From the NCBI RefSeq assembly GCF_014655715.1, contig NZ_BNBM01000001.1:498742-562741 (forward strand): DNA of 64,000 bases. Reading direction: 5' to 3'. This DNA comes from Streptomyces lanatus. Its GTDB lineage: Bacteria; Actinomycetota; Actinomycetes; Streptomycetales; Streptomycetaceae. Positions 41,581 through 51,210 of the stretch are shown one piece after another. The notes beneath the pieces were generated by a model, which was given only the letters and a program-made list of their open reading frames with translations, was not told the origin of the DNA and did not search any database. The translations under genes and the position numbers were made by a program. Each line of letters starts with the position of its first letter. Position 1 is the first letter of the stretch.

Positions 41581-42516
41581 TCAGCGCAGCGCGGGCACGT
41601 CCAGCGCCAACTCCCTCGCCTCGGCGTCGAGTTCGGCCCGCACGCCGAAGGGCATCGTCAACGCCCCTTCGCAGTGCCCGAAGCCGAACTCCTCCACCAC
41701 GGGCACGCCAAGACCACCCAGCCGGTCGACCAGAACCGCGCGCACCGCGTCATACGGACCGCACCCCGCCCAGGACCCGAGCGCGATCCCGGCGACCCCG
41801 TCGAGCCACCCCGCGCGCAGGAGTTGCGTCAGCATCCGGTCGATGCGGTACGGCTGCTCGCCGACGTCCTCGATGAGCAGCAGTCCGCCTCGCGCACCGG
41901 TCCAGGCGTGCGGTGTGCCGAGATCGGACGTGAGCATGCTCAGACAGCCCCCGAGGGTGACGCCCCGGGCCCGCCCGGGCACCATGGCCGTGCCGTCGGA
42001 GGGGATCACACGGACCGTCTCCGGGTCGAGGAGCGTGGCCTTGAGGTGCTCCTGCGCGCGGGCGTTCTTGATGAAGTCGACCCCGGCCGCCGCCGGGCCG
42101 TACAGCGTGACCAGGCCCAGGTTCGTGGCGAAGGCCTGGTGCAGCACCGTGATGTCGCTGAAGCCGACGAACACCTTGGGCCCGGCCGCCCGCATCGCCT
42201 CCCAGTCGAGGAGGTCGACCATGCGCTGGGCCCCATAGCCGCCCCGGGCGCACAGCACGGCGGCCACGGCAGGGTCGCACCAGGCGCGCTGGAGATCGGC
42301 GGCGCGGTCGGCGTCGGTGCCCGCGAGGTGGTCCAGTTCCCGGTGCCGGTCCAGCACATGGGGTGCGATCACCGGGTCGAGGTCCCAGCCGCGCAGCACG
42401 TCCAGCCCGGCCTCCAGGCGCTCCTCGGGCACGGGGCCGCTCGGCGCGACGACGGCCACGCGGGCGCCGGGGGCGAGTCGGGACGGACGGACGAGCGGCC
42501 CGACGGAATCGTTCAC
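41581..42516 (-). CDS. LD-carboxypeptidase (S66 family)
   Basis: 311 residues. LAPGARVAVVAPSGP opening, RGGYGAQRMVDLLDW, then nucleophile region FVGFSDITVL (Ser120), LLLIEDVGEQPYRIDRML (Glu) and FGFGHCEGALTMPFG (His). S66 peptidases cleave the L,D-bond of tetrapeptide muropeptides or microcin C7-type substrates in the cytoplasm. The GTG overlaps the S9 peptidase stop by 4 nt (GTGA). Together with dppA this points to peptidoglycan peptide recycling. Confidence 0.88.
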   Translation of the reverse strand: MNDSVGPLVRPSRLAPGARVAVVAPSGPVPEERLEAGLDVLRGWDLDPVIAPHVLDRHRELDHLAGTDADRAADLQRAWCDPAVAAVLCARGGYGAQRMVDLLDWEAMRAAGPKVFVGFSDITVLHQAFATNLGLVTLYGPAAAGVDFIKNARAQEHLKATLLDPETVRVIPSDGTAMVPGRARGVTLGGCLSMLTSDLGTPHAWTGARGGLLLIEDVGEQPYRIDRMLTQLLRAGWLDGVAGIALGSWAGCGPYDAVRAVLVDRLGGLGVPVVEEFGFGHCEGALTMPFGVRAELDAEARELALDVPALR

Positions 42517-44477
42517 TTGGCGAGCTCCAGTTTGGGGATCCCGGGCGGGTTGAGCCCGAACACCTGGGCGTACAGGGAGAGTTCGGACTCCAGGACGCGG
42601 ATCATCGTCTCGGCCCGCTTGAAGCCGTGGCCCTCCCCCTCGAAGGCGATGTAGGCGTGCGGCACCCTGCTCCCCTCGATGCGGGCGAGGAACCGTTCGC
42701 ACTGGGCGGGCGGGCAGATCACGTCGTCCAGGCCCTGGAGCAGCAGGAACGGCACGGTGAGGCGGTCGGCGTGGGCGGTGGGCGAGCGTTCGGCGTAGCG
42801 CGCCGGGACTTCGGCGAGCGGGCCGACCAGGGACTCCAGGTAGCGCGATTCGAAGTCATGGGTCTCGCCGGTGCCCCAGGCGGCCAGGTCGAGGATCGGA
42901 TACAGGATCGTGCCGCAGGCGTAGACGTCGGTCGTGGTGAGGGACGCGGCCGTGGTCCAGCCGCCCGCGCTGCCGCCCCGGATGGCGAGCCGGTCGCGGT
43001 CGGCGGTGCCCTCGTCGGCGAGGGCGAGCGCGACGGCCGCGCAGTCCTCCACATCGACCACGCCCCACTGCTCGCGCAGCCGGTCCCGGTACTCCCGGCC
43101 GTATCCGCTGGAGCCCCCGTAGTTGACCTCCGCGACGCCGATGCCGCGCGAGGTGAAGTAGGCGATGGCCAGGTCGAGCACGAGGGGCGCCCGGTCGGTG
43201 GGGCCGCCGTGCGCCCGGACGACGTACGGCGGCGGGGTGTCGGCGGGGGCGACACAGCCCGGGTTGTGGGGCGGGTAGATGTGGGCGTGGATCTCGTCCC
43301 CGGCGGGCCCGGTGAAGGTGCGGATCTGCGGCTCGGGGTAGTAGGCGGGGTCCACGGCGTCGTCGTGCGCGGCTCCGACGACCCGGGTCCGGCCGGTCCG
43401 CGTGTCCAGCTCGACCACCTCGTAGGCGCTGCGCGGACTGGCCCCGACGGCCACGACACGCTCCCCGCTCACCGCGAGCGTGGGCGCGAACTCGGTCCAG
43501 GGTCCCGCAGCGTCGACGATCTCACCGGTCTCGGGGTCCAGAATCCCGAGGGCCGTCGTGCCCCGCCCGTGCACGACGGCGACGAGGCCGCCCGGCAGCG
43601 GGGCGAACCAGCGCAGGCCGAGCTTCCACAGCGGCCCGCCGAACTCCTCCTCGCGCGGGCAGAGGGGTACGCCGTCCCGGTAGAGGTTCCACCAGCCGCC
43701 GCGGTCGCTCGTGTACAGCAGCCGCCCGTCCGCCGACCAGTCGACCTGGGCGATCGACTCGTCAGGACCCCCGGCGACGACAGAGACGTCACCGAACACA
43801 CCCTCCGTACCGACATCGGCGACCAGCAGCTCCGTCCCGTCCCACGGCATCCGCGGATGGTCCCAGGCGAGCCACGCCGCCCGCCGCCCATCGGGCGAGA
43901 TCCGGGCCCCGGTGACGAACTGGTGCCGCCCATCGGTGAGTTCACGTACGGCGCCCCGGTCGTCGGCGGCCGAGCCGTCGAGCGGTACGGCGGCCAGGAC
44001 CCGTCGCACATCGGTCGGTGAAGGCCCGATGAACTCCTCCAGCACGCACCACACTTCACCGAGGTCGAGGCGCAACTGCGGCTCCACCCACCGCAGTCCA
44101 CCGCCCACCTCTGACACGGGACTGAGCGGACGCGGCTCGCCGCCCTCCTCGTACAAGTAGAGCCGCTGATCGGCGAAATCGACGAAGGCGACGAGCGGCC
44201 GACCGTCGACCACCGCACCGGCCCATGGATGTCCGCCGTACTCGACGACCCTGCTGCGCACATTCCACGGCGCGGGCAGCACCGGCTCCTCACGGCCGTC
44301 GTCCCGGCGCCGCACCAGGGTGCGCCGGCCGCCCTCCGTGGGCCGTGGCTCGATCCACCACACCTCGTCGCCGACGAAGCCCACGTACTCGGGCAGTCCC
44401 TCGTGCGCGGCGGCGACGGCCGCGTCGATGGGCGAGGACCAGGAACCGTACGCCAGGGTCCGCACTGTCTTCCCCAC
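42513..44477 (-). CDS. S9 prolyl oligopeptidase-family peptidase
   Basis: 654 residues. An N-terminal seven-bladed propeller-like region (VVEYGGHPWAGAVVDGRP and repeats to about 380) precedes the alpha/beta hydrolase domain with GGSAGGWT (Ser503), a LLLQGLDDVICPP Asp region and the GEGHGF His. No signal peptide, so cytoplasmic, where it trims short peptides. The GTG at 44475-44477 is one of two close candidates. It lies 5 nt from the M20 gene and overlaps the S66 gene. Confidence 0.88.
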   Translation of the reverse strand: MGKTVRTLAYGSWSSPIDAAVAAAHEGLPEYVGFVGDEVWWIEPRPTEGGRRTLVRRRDDGREEPVLPAPWNVRSRVVEYGGHPWAGAVVDGRPLVAFVDFADQRLYLYEEGGEPRPLSPVSEVGGGLRWVEPQLRLDLGEVWCVLEEFIGPSPTDVRRVLAAVPLDGSAADDRGAVRELTDGRHQFVTGARISPDGRRAAWLAWDHPRMPWDGTELLVADVGTEGVFGDVSVVAGGPDESIAQVDWSADGRLLYTSDRGGWWNLYRDGVPLCPREEEFGGPLWKLGLRWFAPLPGGLVAVVHGRGTTALGILDPETGEIVDAAGPWTEFAPTLAVSGERVVAVGASPRSAYEVVELDTRTGRTRVVGAAHDDAVDPAYYPEPQIRTFTGPAGDEIHAHIYPPHNPGCVAPADTPPPYVVRAHGGPTDRAPLVLDLAIAYFTSRGIGVAEVNYGGSSGYGREYRDRLREQWGVVDVEDCAAVALALADEGTADRDRLAIRGGSAGGWTTAASLTTTDVYACGTILYPILDLAAWGTGETHDFESRYLESLVGPLAEVPARYAERSPTAHADRLTVPFLLLQGLDDVICPPAQCERFLARIEGSRVPHAYIAFEGEGHGFKRAETMIRVLESELSLYAQVFGLNPPGIPKLELAK

Positions 44478-44482
44478 CCCGC

Positions 44483-45787
44483 TCAGGCCGCGCGCAGGAA
44501 CCGGTCGAGGACCCGCACGCCGAAGCGCAGCGCCTCCACGGGCACGCGCTCGTCGACGCCGTGGAACATGGCCCCGTAGTCGTAGCCCTCCGGCAGCCTC
44601 AGCGGCGAGAAGCCGTAGCCGGTGATGCCGAGCCGGGAGAACTGCTTGGCGTCGGTGCCGCCGGGCATGCAGTACGGCACCACGTCGCCCTCGGGTGCGA
44701 ACTCCTCGACGGCGGCGCGCATCCGGGCGTACGTCGGTGAGTCGAGCGGCGACTGGAGCGCCACCTCGTGGTGGTGGAACTCCCAGTCCACGTCCGGCCC
44801 GGTGAGTGCGTCCATGGTGGCGCGGAACTCGTCCTCGAAGCCGGGGAGGTAGCGGCCGTCGACGTAGGCCACGGCCTCCCCCGGAATGACGTTGACCTTG
44901 TAACCGGCTTCCAGCATGGTCGGGTTGGCGCTGTTGCGGACGGTCGCCTCCACCAGCTTGGCCGTGGGGCCGAGCTTCGCCAGCAGGCCGTCGACGTCGT
45001 CAAGGTCGGCGTCGAGGCCGTACAGCGCGGCGAGTTCGATGAGGGCGGCGCGGACCGTGGGGGTCAGGCGGATCGGCCACTCGTGGGCGCCGATGCGGGT
45101 GACGGCGGCGGCGAGCCGGGTCACCGCGTTCTCCCGGTTGGGCCGGGAGCCGTGCGCGGCGCGTCCGCGTGCCGTGAGCTTGACCCAGCCGGTGCCGCGC
45201 TCCCCGGCCGCCAGCGGATAGAGCTGCCTGCCGCTGCCGTCGTGGACCGTGAAGGCGCCGGACTCGCCGATGCCCTCGGTGCAGCCCTCGAACAGCGCCG
45301 CGTGCCGGTCGGCGAGGAAGCCTGAGCCGTCCTCGGCGCTGGCCTCCTCGTCGGCGGTGAACGCGATCACGACGTCCCGGCGGGGCCGTACGCCCTCCCG
45401 TGCCCAGGCCCGGACGACGGCCAGGATCATCGCGTCCATGTTCTTCATGTCGACCGCGCCCCGGCCCCACACGACGCCGTCGCGGATCTCCCCGGAGAAG
45501 GGGTGCACGCTCCAGTCGCCGGCCTGCGCTGGTACGACGTCGAGATGACCGTGCACCAGCAGCGCCTCCGCCGAAGGGTCGGTGCCCTCGATACGGGCGA
45601 CGACGTTCGTACGGCCCTTGGTGCGCTCCAGCAGGGTGGGTTCCAGGCCCGCCTCGGTGAGCCGCGCTGCGGCGTACTCGGCGGCGGGGCGCTCCTGGCA
45701 GTCACCGCCGCCCCGGTTGGTCGTGTCGATGCGGATGAGGTCGGACGTGAAAGTGACGACCTCGTCCAGTGCCTGCTCGTCAGCCAT
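44483..45787 (-). CDS. M20-family metallopeptidase
   Basis: 434 residues. Zinc-site motifs: LLVHGHLDVVPA (His81, Asp83), WGRGAVDMKNMDA, and TADEEASAEDGSG, with YCMPGGTDAKQF and FHGVDERVPV near the end. This is the M20/M28 dipeptidase or aminoacylase layout with a dimerisation domain in the middle (TARGRAAHGSRP). GAGGAG precedes the ATG (45785-45787), which overlaps the dppA end by 8 nt. Confidence 0.88.
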   Translation of the reverse strand: MADEQALDEVVTFTSDLIRIDTTNRGGGDCQERPAAEYAAARLTEAGLEPTLLERTKGRTNVVARIEGTDPSAEALLVHGHLDVVPAQAGDWSVHPFSGEIRDGVVWGRGAVDMKNMDAMILAVVRAWAREGVRPRRDVVIAFTADEEASAEDGSGFLADRHAALFEGCTEGIGESGAFTVHDGSGRQLYPLAAGERGTGWVKLTARGRAAHGSRPNRENAVTRLAAAVTRIGAHEWPIRLTPTVRAALIELAALYGLDADLDDVDGLLAKLGPTAKLVEATVRNSANPTMLEAGYKVNVIPGEAVAYVDGRYLPGFEDEFRATMDALTGPDVDWEFHHHEVALQSPLDSPTYARMRAAVEEFAPEGDVVPYCMPGGTDAKQFSRLGITGYGFSPLRLPEGYDYGAMFHGVDERVPVEALRFGVRVLDRFLRAA

Positions 45788-46613
45788 ACTGCTCCTCCAC
45801 CGCGGCCGAGACGATCGTGGTGACCGCCTTGAAGGTACGGATTCCCTCGTACATCCGCTCGCTGGTGTACGCCACCTTGCGCTCACCGATACGTTCGACG
45901 CCCGGGACGACGGTGGCGGCCATCGCGAGATGCTCGGCGTCGAACTCGACCGCGACCGTGAACGGTCCACCGTTCACCGGCTCCTGACGGACCGCCAGCC
46001 GGGCCGCCTCCTTCGCTGCCGCACGGATGTCGGCGGCGGTCCTGGCGGGCGTACGGCACACGGCGGCGTACCGCGAGACATGGTCCTTGACGGCGACCTT
46101 CAGCGCCTCGGGCGCGTACCCGAGCGCGTCCTCGCAGGCCACGTCGTCGCCGGTGACGAGCACGACGGGCACGCCATACTCGGCGACGACGTGCGCGTTC
46201 AGCAGGCCTTCGCTGGCGCGTACGTCGTTCAGCCACACGCCGGTGATCTGGTTCGCGAGGTAGGTGTGCGCGAGGACGCCCTCCATGCCGGCGCCCGCGT
46301 GGTAGCCGACGAAGGCGATGCCATCCACGTCGCCGTGCTGCACGCCCTCGACCATGGAGAGCGCCTTGTGGCGGCCGGTGAGCATCTGCGCGCGCTCGTC
46401 GAGCTGTTCGAGCAGCAGATTGCGCATGGTCCAGTGCGCCTCATTGATGAGGACGTCGTCGGCGCCGCCGTCGAAGAACCCCAGCACCGCGGCGTCGACG
46501 TCCGAGGTGAACATTCCCCGGCACCGCTCCCACTGCGGCGTCCCCGGCAGCACGTCGGCGGGCCAGGTCACGCCGGTGGCGCCCTCCATGTCGGCGCTGA
46601 TGAGGATCTTCAT
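45780..46613 (-). CDS. dppA: M55 D-aminopeptidase, DppA type
   Basis: 277 residues starting MKILISADMEGATGV with the metal-binding D8 and E10 of the M55 family, then INEAHW (His near 60), FVGYHAGAG (His near 104) and GDDVACEDA. DppA removes N-terminal D-amino acids from D-Ala-containing peptides. First gene of the run dppA, M20, S9, S66. No peptide ABC transporter is adjacent, so uptake would be elsewhere. The ATG (46611-46613) lacks a strong ribosome-binding site. Confidence 0.86.
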   Translation of the reverse strand: MKILISADMEGATGVTWPADVLPGTPQWERCRGMFTSDVDAAVLGFFDGGADDVLINEAHWTMRNLLLEQLDERAQMLTGRHKALSMVEGVQHGDVDGIAFVGYHAGAGMEGVLAHTYLANQITGVWLNDVRASEGLLNAHVVAEYGVPVVLVTGDDVACEDALGYAPEALKVAVKDHVSRYAAVCRTPARTAADIRAAAKEAARLAVRQEPVNGGPFTVAVEFDAEHLAMAATVVPGVERIGERKVAYTSERMYEGIRTFKAVTTIVSAAVEEQYG

Positions 46614-46721
46614 GGTGATTCACGTTACGCGCCCGCGCGGGGACCCGCCACGAAGCGGACGAACGCCACTTTCACGCCCCCGAGGCGTGCTTGTCAGCCG
46701 GCGTGTACGGGCACTACTGTC

Positions 46722-46906
46722 ACCACGCCTTGGTGAACGGGAAATCCGGTGTGATGCCGGTGCGGCCCTCGCCACTGTGAATCGGGAAGTCCGGCTCCGG
46801 CCCTCGCGGGCAGCCACTGGGTCCTTGTGACCCGGGAAGGCGGAGCTCGGGCGTGTGGTACCCGTCAGCCAGGAGACCGGCCAAGGCGCGTCAACCATCC
46901 ACGAGG
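46722..46906 (+). ncRNA. Cobalamin (B12) riboswitch
   Basis: The 3' B12 box is AGCCAGGAGACCGGCC at 46867-46882, a near-perfect match to the AGYCMGGAGACCTGCC pattern. Upstream lie GGTGAACGGGAA, CCGGTG and GCCACTGTGA core pieces, and a second GCCACTGGG...CCCGGGAA arm. It is directly upstream of cbiM. Adenosylcobalamin binding should repress cbiMNQO, either by masking GGAGAGG (46911-46917) or by termination. The fold boundaries are approximate. The 46614-46721 stretch before it should hold its promoter and that of dppA. Confidence 0.88.
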
Positions 46907-46929
46907 TGCTGGAGAGGGTCTGCTGAGCC

Positions 46930-47631
46930 ATGCACATAACCGAGGGTTTCCTCCCGCCGGCGCACGCGGTCGCCTGGGGCGTCGCGTCCGCGCCGTTCGT
47001 CGTCCACGGAGTACGGTCACTCACCCGTGAGGTCAGGGAGCATCCCGAGAGCACGCTGCTGCTCGGCGCGTCCGGGGCCTTCACCTTCGTCCTGTCCGCG
47101 CTGAAGCTGCCCTCGGTGACCGGCAGCTGCTCGCATCCCACCGGCACGGGGCTCGGCGCGATCCTGTTCCGGCCGCCGATCATGGCGGTCCTGGGCACCA
47201 TCACCCTGCTCTTCCAGGCGCTGCTGCTCGCGCACGGCGGCCTGACCACGCTCGGCGCCAACGCCTTCTCGATGGCGATCGTGGGACCGTGGGCCGGATA
47301 CGCGATCTATCGGCTCCTGCGGCGCTACGACGTGCCGCTGATGATCGCCGTCTTCTTCGGCGCGTTCGTCGCCGACCTGTCCACCTACTGCGTCACCAGC
47401 GTCCAGCTGGCGCTCGCCTTCCCCGACCCGAGCAGCGGATTCATGGGCGCGCTCGGCAAGTTCGGCTCCATCTTCGCCATCACCCAGATCCCGCTCGCGG
47501 TGAGCGAGGGCCTGCTGACGGTGCTGGTGATGCGGCTGCTGGTGCAGTCGAGCAAGGGGGAACTGACCCGGCTGGGTGTGCTGCTCGGCAGGCAGGGGTC
47601 GCGCGACGAGACCGAGGCGGTGGCCCGATGA
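46930..47631 (+). CDS. cbiM: Cobalt ECF transporter S-component CbiM
   Basis: 233 residues. [10 protein letters not shown] carries the N-terminal Met-His metal-binding signature of CbiM. Multiple hydrophobic spans follow ([17 protein letters not shown] is conserved). CbiM binds Co2+ and with CbiN gives basal cobalt uptake. ATGA overlap with cbiN. Controlled by the upstream cobalamin riboswitch. Confidence 0.92.
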   Translation: MHITEGFLPPAHAVAWGVASAPFVVHGVRSLTREVREHPESTLLLGASGAFTFVLSALKLPSVTGSCSHPTGTGLGAILFRPPIMAVLGTITLLFQALLLAHGGLTTLGANAFSMAIVGPWAGYAIYRLLRRYDVPLMIAVFFGAFVADLSTYCVTSVQLALAFPDPSSGFMGALGKFGSIFAITQIPLAVSEGLLTVLVMRLLVQSSKGELTRLGVLLGRQGSRDETEAVAR

Positions 47632-47972
47632 AGAAGAACACCAAGATCAACATTCTGCTGCTGCTCGTCGTGGTAGCGCTCGCCGTGCTGCCGCTCGCGC
47701 TCGGTCTCGGCGACCACAAGGAGGAGCCGTTCACGGGCGCCGACGGTGAGGCGGAGACGGCGATCACCGAGATCGAGCCGGACTACGAGCCGTGGTTCTC
47801 GCCGCTGTACGAGCCGCCGTCCGGTGAGATCGAGTCGGCCCTGTTCTCCCTCCAGGCGGCCCTCGGCGCCGGTGTCCTCGCCTACTACTTCGGGCTGCAC
47901 CGGGGCAGGAAGCAGGGCGAGCGGCGGGCGCTGGAGCGGGTCGGCGAGGAACCGAAGGCCGACAAGGTCTGA
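47628..47972 (+). CDS. cbiN: Cobalt transport protein CbiN
   Basis: 114 residues, two transmembrane spans (about 8-26 and 68-90) flanking an extracytoplasmic loop with the CbiN pattern FTGADGEAE and [18 protein letters not shown]. It aids metal loading of CbiM. Ends 3 nt before cbiQ starts. Confidence 0.9.
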   Translation: MKKNTKINILLLLVVVALAVLPLALGLGDHKEEPFTGADGEAETAITEIEPDYEPWFSPLYEPPSGEIESALFSLQAALGAGVLAYYFGLHRGRKQGERRALERVGEEPKADKV

Positions 47973-47975
47973 CGC

Positions 47976-48725
47976 GTGCTGCCGATCGACGCGGCGGCGC
48001 ACAGCAGTCGCTGGCGCCGCCGTCACCCCGTGGACAAGGCCGTGCTCGGACTCGGCCTCACCGTGCTCGCGATCTCCCTGCCGCCCTGGCCGGGCGCGGC
48101 GCTGGTCCTGGTCACCGCGCTGACCGTGCTGCTGGGCCCGGCGGGTGTGCCCGGGCGGCGGCTGTGGCGGGCGTATCGCGTGCCGCTCGGCTTCTGTGTG
48201 ACCGGCGCGGCCACGCTGCTGGTCCAGGTCGGCGGGCCCCAGGGCTTCGTGTCCCTCGCCGACGACGGACCGCTGCGCGCCGGTGAACTGCTGCTGCGCA
48301 CCTCGGCGGCCTCGCTCGGGGTGCTGCTGTTCGCGTTCACGACGCCGATGTCGGACCTGCTGCCCCGTCTGGTGAAGGCGGGCGTACCCGCGCCCGTAGT
48401 GGACGTCGCTCTGGTGACGTACCGCATGAGCTTCCTGCTCCTCGACTCGATGCGCCGGGTGCGGGACGCCCAGGCGGCCCGGCTGGGGCACACCACCCGC
48501 GCCGCGACCTGGCGCTCACTGGCCGGACTCGGCGCGACCGCCTTCGTGCGCTCATTCGACCGGGCCACCCGGCTCCACGCCGGGCTCGCCGGGCGCGGCT
48601 ACGACGGCACCCTGCGCGTCCTGGTACCCGAGGCGAAGGTCTCCGTCCGCTTCACGGCCGCGAGTTGCGCCCTGCTCGCAACGCTGGCCGCCCTCACTCT
48701 CGTAATGGAAAGGGCCCTGCCATGA
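47976..48725 (+). CDS. cbiQ: Cobalt ECF transporter T-component CbiQ
   Basis: 249 residues, several spans, and the cytoplasmic coupling-helix Ala-Arg-Gly signatures (DAQAARLG, HAGLAGRGY) that contact the ATPase. GTG start at 47976, 3 nt after cbiN. It ends with an ATGA overlap with cbiO. Confidence 0.9.
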   Translation: MLPIDAAAHSSRWRRRHPVDKAVLGLGLTVLAISLPPWPGAALVLVTALTVLLGPAGVPGRRLWRAYRVPLGFCVTGAATLLVQVGGPQGFVSLADDGPLRAGELLLRTSAASLGVLLFAFTTPMSDLLPRLVKAGVPAPVVDVALVTYRMSFLLLDSMRRVRDAQAARLGHTTRAATWRSLAGLGATAFVRSFDRATRLHAGLAGRGYDGTLRVLVPEAKVSVRFTAASCALLATLAALTLVMERALP

Positions 48726-49576
48726 GCGAGCCCACGGCCCTGGTCGCCCTGCGCGGCGCCTCCTACGCCTACGAGGACGGCCCCGTCGTGCTCAGTGGTC
48801 TCGACTTCGACGTCCGTGAGGGGCGGGCGCTGGCGCTGCTGGGGCGTAACGGCAGTGGTAAGACCACGCTGATGCGGCTGCTCAGCGGTGGACTCAAGCC
48901 GCGCGACGGCCGGTTGACGGTCGAGGGGGCGCCGGTGACCTACGACCGCAAGGGGCTGACCCGGCTGCGGACGACCGTGCAGCTGGTGGTGCAGGATCCC
49001 GACGATCAGCTGTTCGCCGCGTCCGTCGCCCAGGACGTGTCCTTCGGCCCGCTCAACCTCGGTCTGGCCGACGCCGAGGTGCGGGCGCGGGTCGGTGAGG
49101 CGCTCACCGCACTGGACATCGCCGCGCTGGCCGACCGGCCCACGCATCTGCTGTCGTACGGGCAGCGCAAGCGCACGGCCATCGCCGGGGCCGTCGCGAT
49201 GCGGCCGCGCGTGCTGATCCTGGACGAACCGACCGCCGGGCTCGACCCGGATGGGCAGGAGCGGCTGCTCACCACCCTCGGCGGGCTGCGCGCGAGCGGC
49301 ACCACGGTCGTCATGGCCACCCATGACGTCGACCTCGCGCTGCGCTGGGCGGACGACGCGGCGCTGCTGACCCCGTCCGGCGTCCGCACCGGCCCCGCGG
49401 CGACGATGCTGGCCCGCACCGATCTCCTCGCGGAGGCCGGGCTGCGGCTGCCGTGGGGCATCGCGGCGGCCCAGTTCCTGCGGGCGCACGGGCTGTTGGA
49501 CGCCACGGCGCCCGGTCCGCGGGACGCGGAGGCGCTGGCCGCCCTCGCCACGGCACCGAGCCCCGCCGACGGCTGA
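48722..49576 (+). CDS. cbiO: Cobalt ECF transporter ATPase CbiO
   Basis: 284 residues. Walker A LLGRNGSGKTT near 38-48, Q-loop VVQDPDDQLFA, signature LLSYGQRKRTAIAG (a YGQRKR variant of LSGGQ typical of ECF ATPases), Walker B LILDEPTAGLDP, and switch His in MATHD. It powers cobalt import with CbiQ and CbiM. Last gene of the riboswitch-controlled operon. Confidence 0.92.
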   Translation: MSEPTALVALRGASYAYEDGPVVLSGLDFDVREGRALALLGRNGSGKTTLMRLLSGGLKPRDGRLTVEGAPVTYDRKGLTRLRTTVQLVVQDPDDQLFAASVAQDVSFGPLNLGLADAEVRARVGEALTALDIAALADRPTHLLSYGQRKRTAIAGAVAMRPRVLILDEPTAGLDPDGQERLLTTLGGLRASGTTVVMATHDVDLALRWADDAALLTPSGVRTGPAATMLARTDLLAEAGLRLPWGIAAAQFLRAHGLLDATAPGPRDAEALAALATAPSPADG

Positions 49577-49616
49577 CCGGGCACACGGGTGATACATCCC
49601 GCGACCGGACAGCGAA

Positions 49617-49636
49617 GGCGGGGCGGGCCCCACGCC
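49617..49636 (+). terminator. Possible terminator after cbiO
   Basis: GGCGGGGC (49617-49624) can pair with GCCCC and CGCC (49627-49631 and 49633-49636) with one bulged A. It is a GC-rich stem 40 nt after the cbiO stop, without a U-run, as is usual in this genus. Confidence 0.3.
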
Positions 49637-49677
49637 TGCCTGTTTCATGAGGTCACGTACGACCGAAGTGAGGCAGC

Positions 49678-51174
49678 ATGGCCGAGGCCACCGAGGACAC
49701 CCGCCCGCCGGAAGGGCTGAAGGCCGACGCGATCGGGTTCGTCGACGCGCTCGTCATCGGGCTCAACTCCACCTCGCCCGCGTACTCGCTGGCCGCGGCG
49801 ATCGGCCCGGTCGTGGCGCTCGTCGGTGTCTACGCCCCCGGCATCATGCTCGCCTCGTTCGTCCCGATGCTGCTGATCGCGTCGGCGTTCTACTACCTCA
49901 ACCGGGTCGACCAGGACTGCGGGACGACGTTCTCCTGGGTCACCCGGGCGATGGGCCCATGGGCCGGCTGGCTCGGCGGCTGGGCCATCACGATGACCGG
50001 CGTCCTGGTGGTCGGCTCGCTCGCGGACGTCGCGGTGACGTTCGCGCTGCTCGCGTTCGGCCTCGACAGCTGGGTCGACAACGAGCTGGTGCGCGAGACG
50101 CTGACGGTGCTGCTCATCCTGGTGATGACGGCCGTGTGCGTCATCGGCACCGAGGTGTCGGCCAAGGTGCAGAACATCCTGATCCTCGCGCAGGTCGCCT
50201 GCCTGCTCGCGTTCGCCGTGGTGGCGATCTACCGGGTCTACGCCGGGACCGGTTCGCTCGACTCCGTCGATCCGGCGTTCAGCTGGCTGGATCCCTTCGG
50301 GGCGGGCGGCGCCGAACTGACGGCGGGTCTGCTGCTGGGCGTGTTCATCTACTGGGGCTGGGAATCGGCGGTGAACCTCACCGAGGAGGTCGAGAACTCC
50401 GCCACCGCTCCCGGCCAGGCGGCCGTGTGGTCGACGGTGATCCTGCTGGTGACGTACGTGGCGGTCGCCTACGCGGTCGTGGCCTACGCGGGACCGGCGT
50501 ATCTGGCGGAGAACGCCGGGGAGGAGGAGTTCATCTTCGCGCTGCTCGCCGACGAGGCCATGGGCGGCTGGGACTGGGTCGTCCTGCTGGCGGTCTCCAC
50601 CTCCGGCCTCGCCTCGACCCAGACGACGATCATCCCCGCCTCGCGCACCGCGCTGTCCATGGCACGCCGGCACGCGCTGCCGGCGCACTTCGGGCACATC
50701 CACACCCGGTTCCGCACCCCCGACGTGTCCACGTGGTGGGTGGCCGCCATCGCCATCGCCTGGTACGTCGTGGTGCGCCAGATCAGCGAGAACGCCCTGT
50801 TCGACTCGCTGACCGCGCTGTCGCTGCTGATCGCGTTCTACTACGCGCTCACGGGCGCCGCCTGCGCGGTCTACTACCGCCGCCATCTCACCGAGAGCGT
50901 CCACAACTTCCTGCTCATCGGCCTCGGCCCACTGGTCGGCGCCGGACTGCTGGTCTGGCTGCTTGTCGAGTCGATCAGCGACATGTCGGACCCCGCGAAC
51001 TCCTACAGCGGCGTCTCCTGGTTCGGGCTCGGCCCGCCGCTGGTCATCGGCATCGGCATCACCCTCGCGGGCGTGATCCTCATGGTCACGTGGCGCCTGC
51101 TGGCACCGGCCTTCTGGGCGGAGCGCCCGGAGGTGGCGGATCCCGCCCTCGTACCCGGCCACGAGGTGTCCTGA
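49678..51174 (+). CDS. APC-family amino acid permease
   Basis: 498 residues, about 12 hydrophobic spans. The first helix carries GLNSTSPAYSLAAA (unwound substrate site); WVTRAMGPWAGWLGGW and IYWGWESAVNLTEE are typical APC motifs. It probably imports an amino acid or amine by proton symport. GAGG lies 5 nt before the ATG. It is not obviously part of the cobalt operon (101-nt gap with a stem). Confidence 0.86.
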   Translation: MAEATEDTRPPEGLKADAIGFVDALVIGLNSTSPAYSLAAAIGPVVALVGVYAPGIMLASFVPMLLIASAFYYLNRVDQDCGTTFSWVTRAMGPWAGWLGGWAITMTGVLVVGSLADVAVTFALLAFGLDSWVDNELVRETLTVLLILVMTAVCVIGTEVSAKVQNILILAQVACLLAFAVVAIYRVYAGTGSLDSVDPAFSWLDPFGAGGAELTAGLLLGVFIYWGWESAVNLTEEVENSATAPGQAAVWSTVILLVTYVAVAYAVVAYAGPAYLAENAGEEEFIFALLADEAMGGWDWVVLLAVSTSGLASTQTTIIPASRTALSMARRHALPAHFGHIHTRFRTPDVSTWWVAAIAIAWYVVVRQISENALFDSLTALSLLIAFYYALTGAACAVYYRRHLTESVHNFLLIGLGPLVGAGLLVWLLVESISDMSDPANSYSGVSWFGLGPPLVIGIGITLAGVILMVTWRLLAPAFWAERPEVADPALVPGHEVS

Positions 51175-51210
51175 CGATGTGTGTGCCGACCGAACCGTGA
51201 GGCCCCGCTC

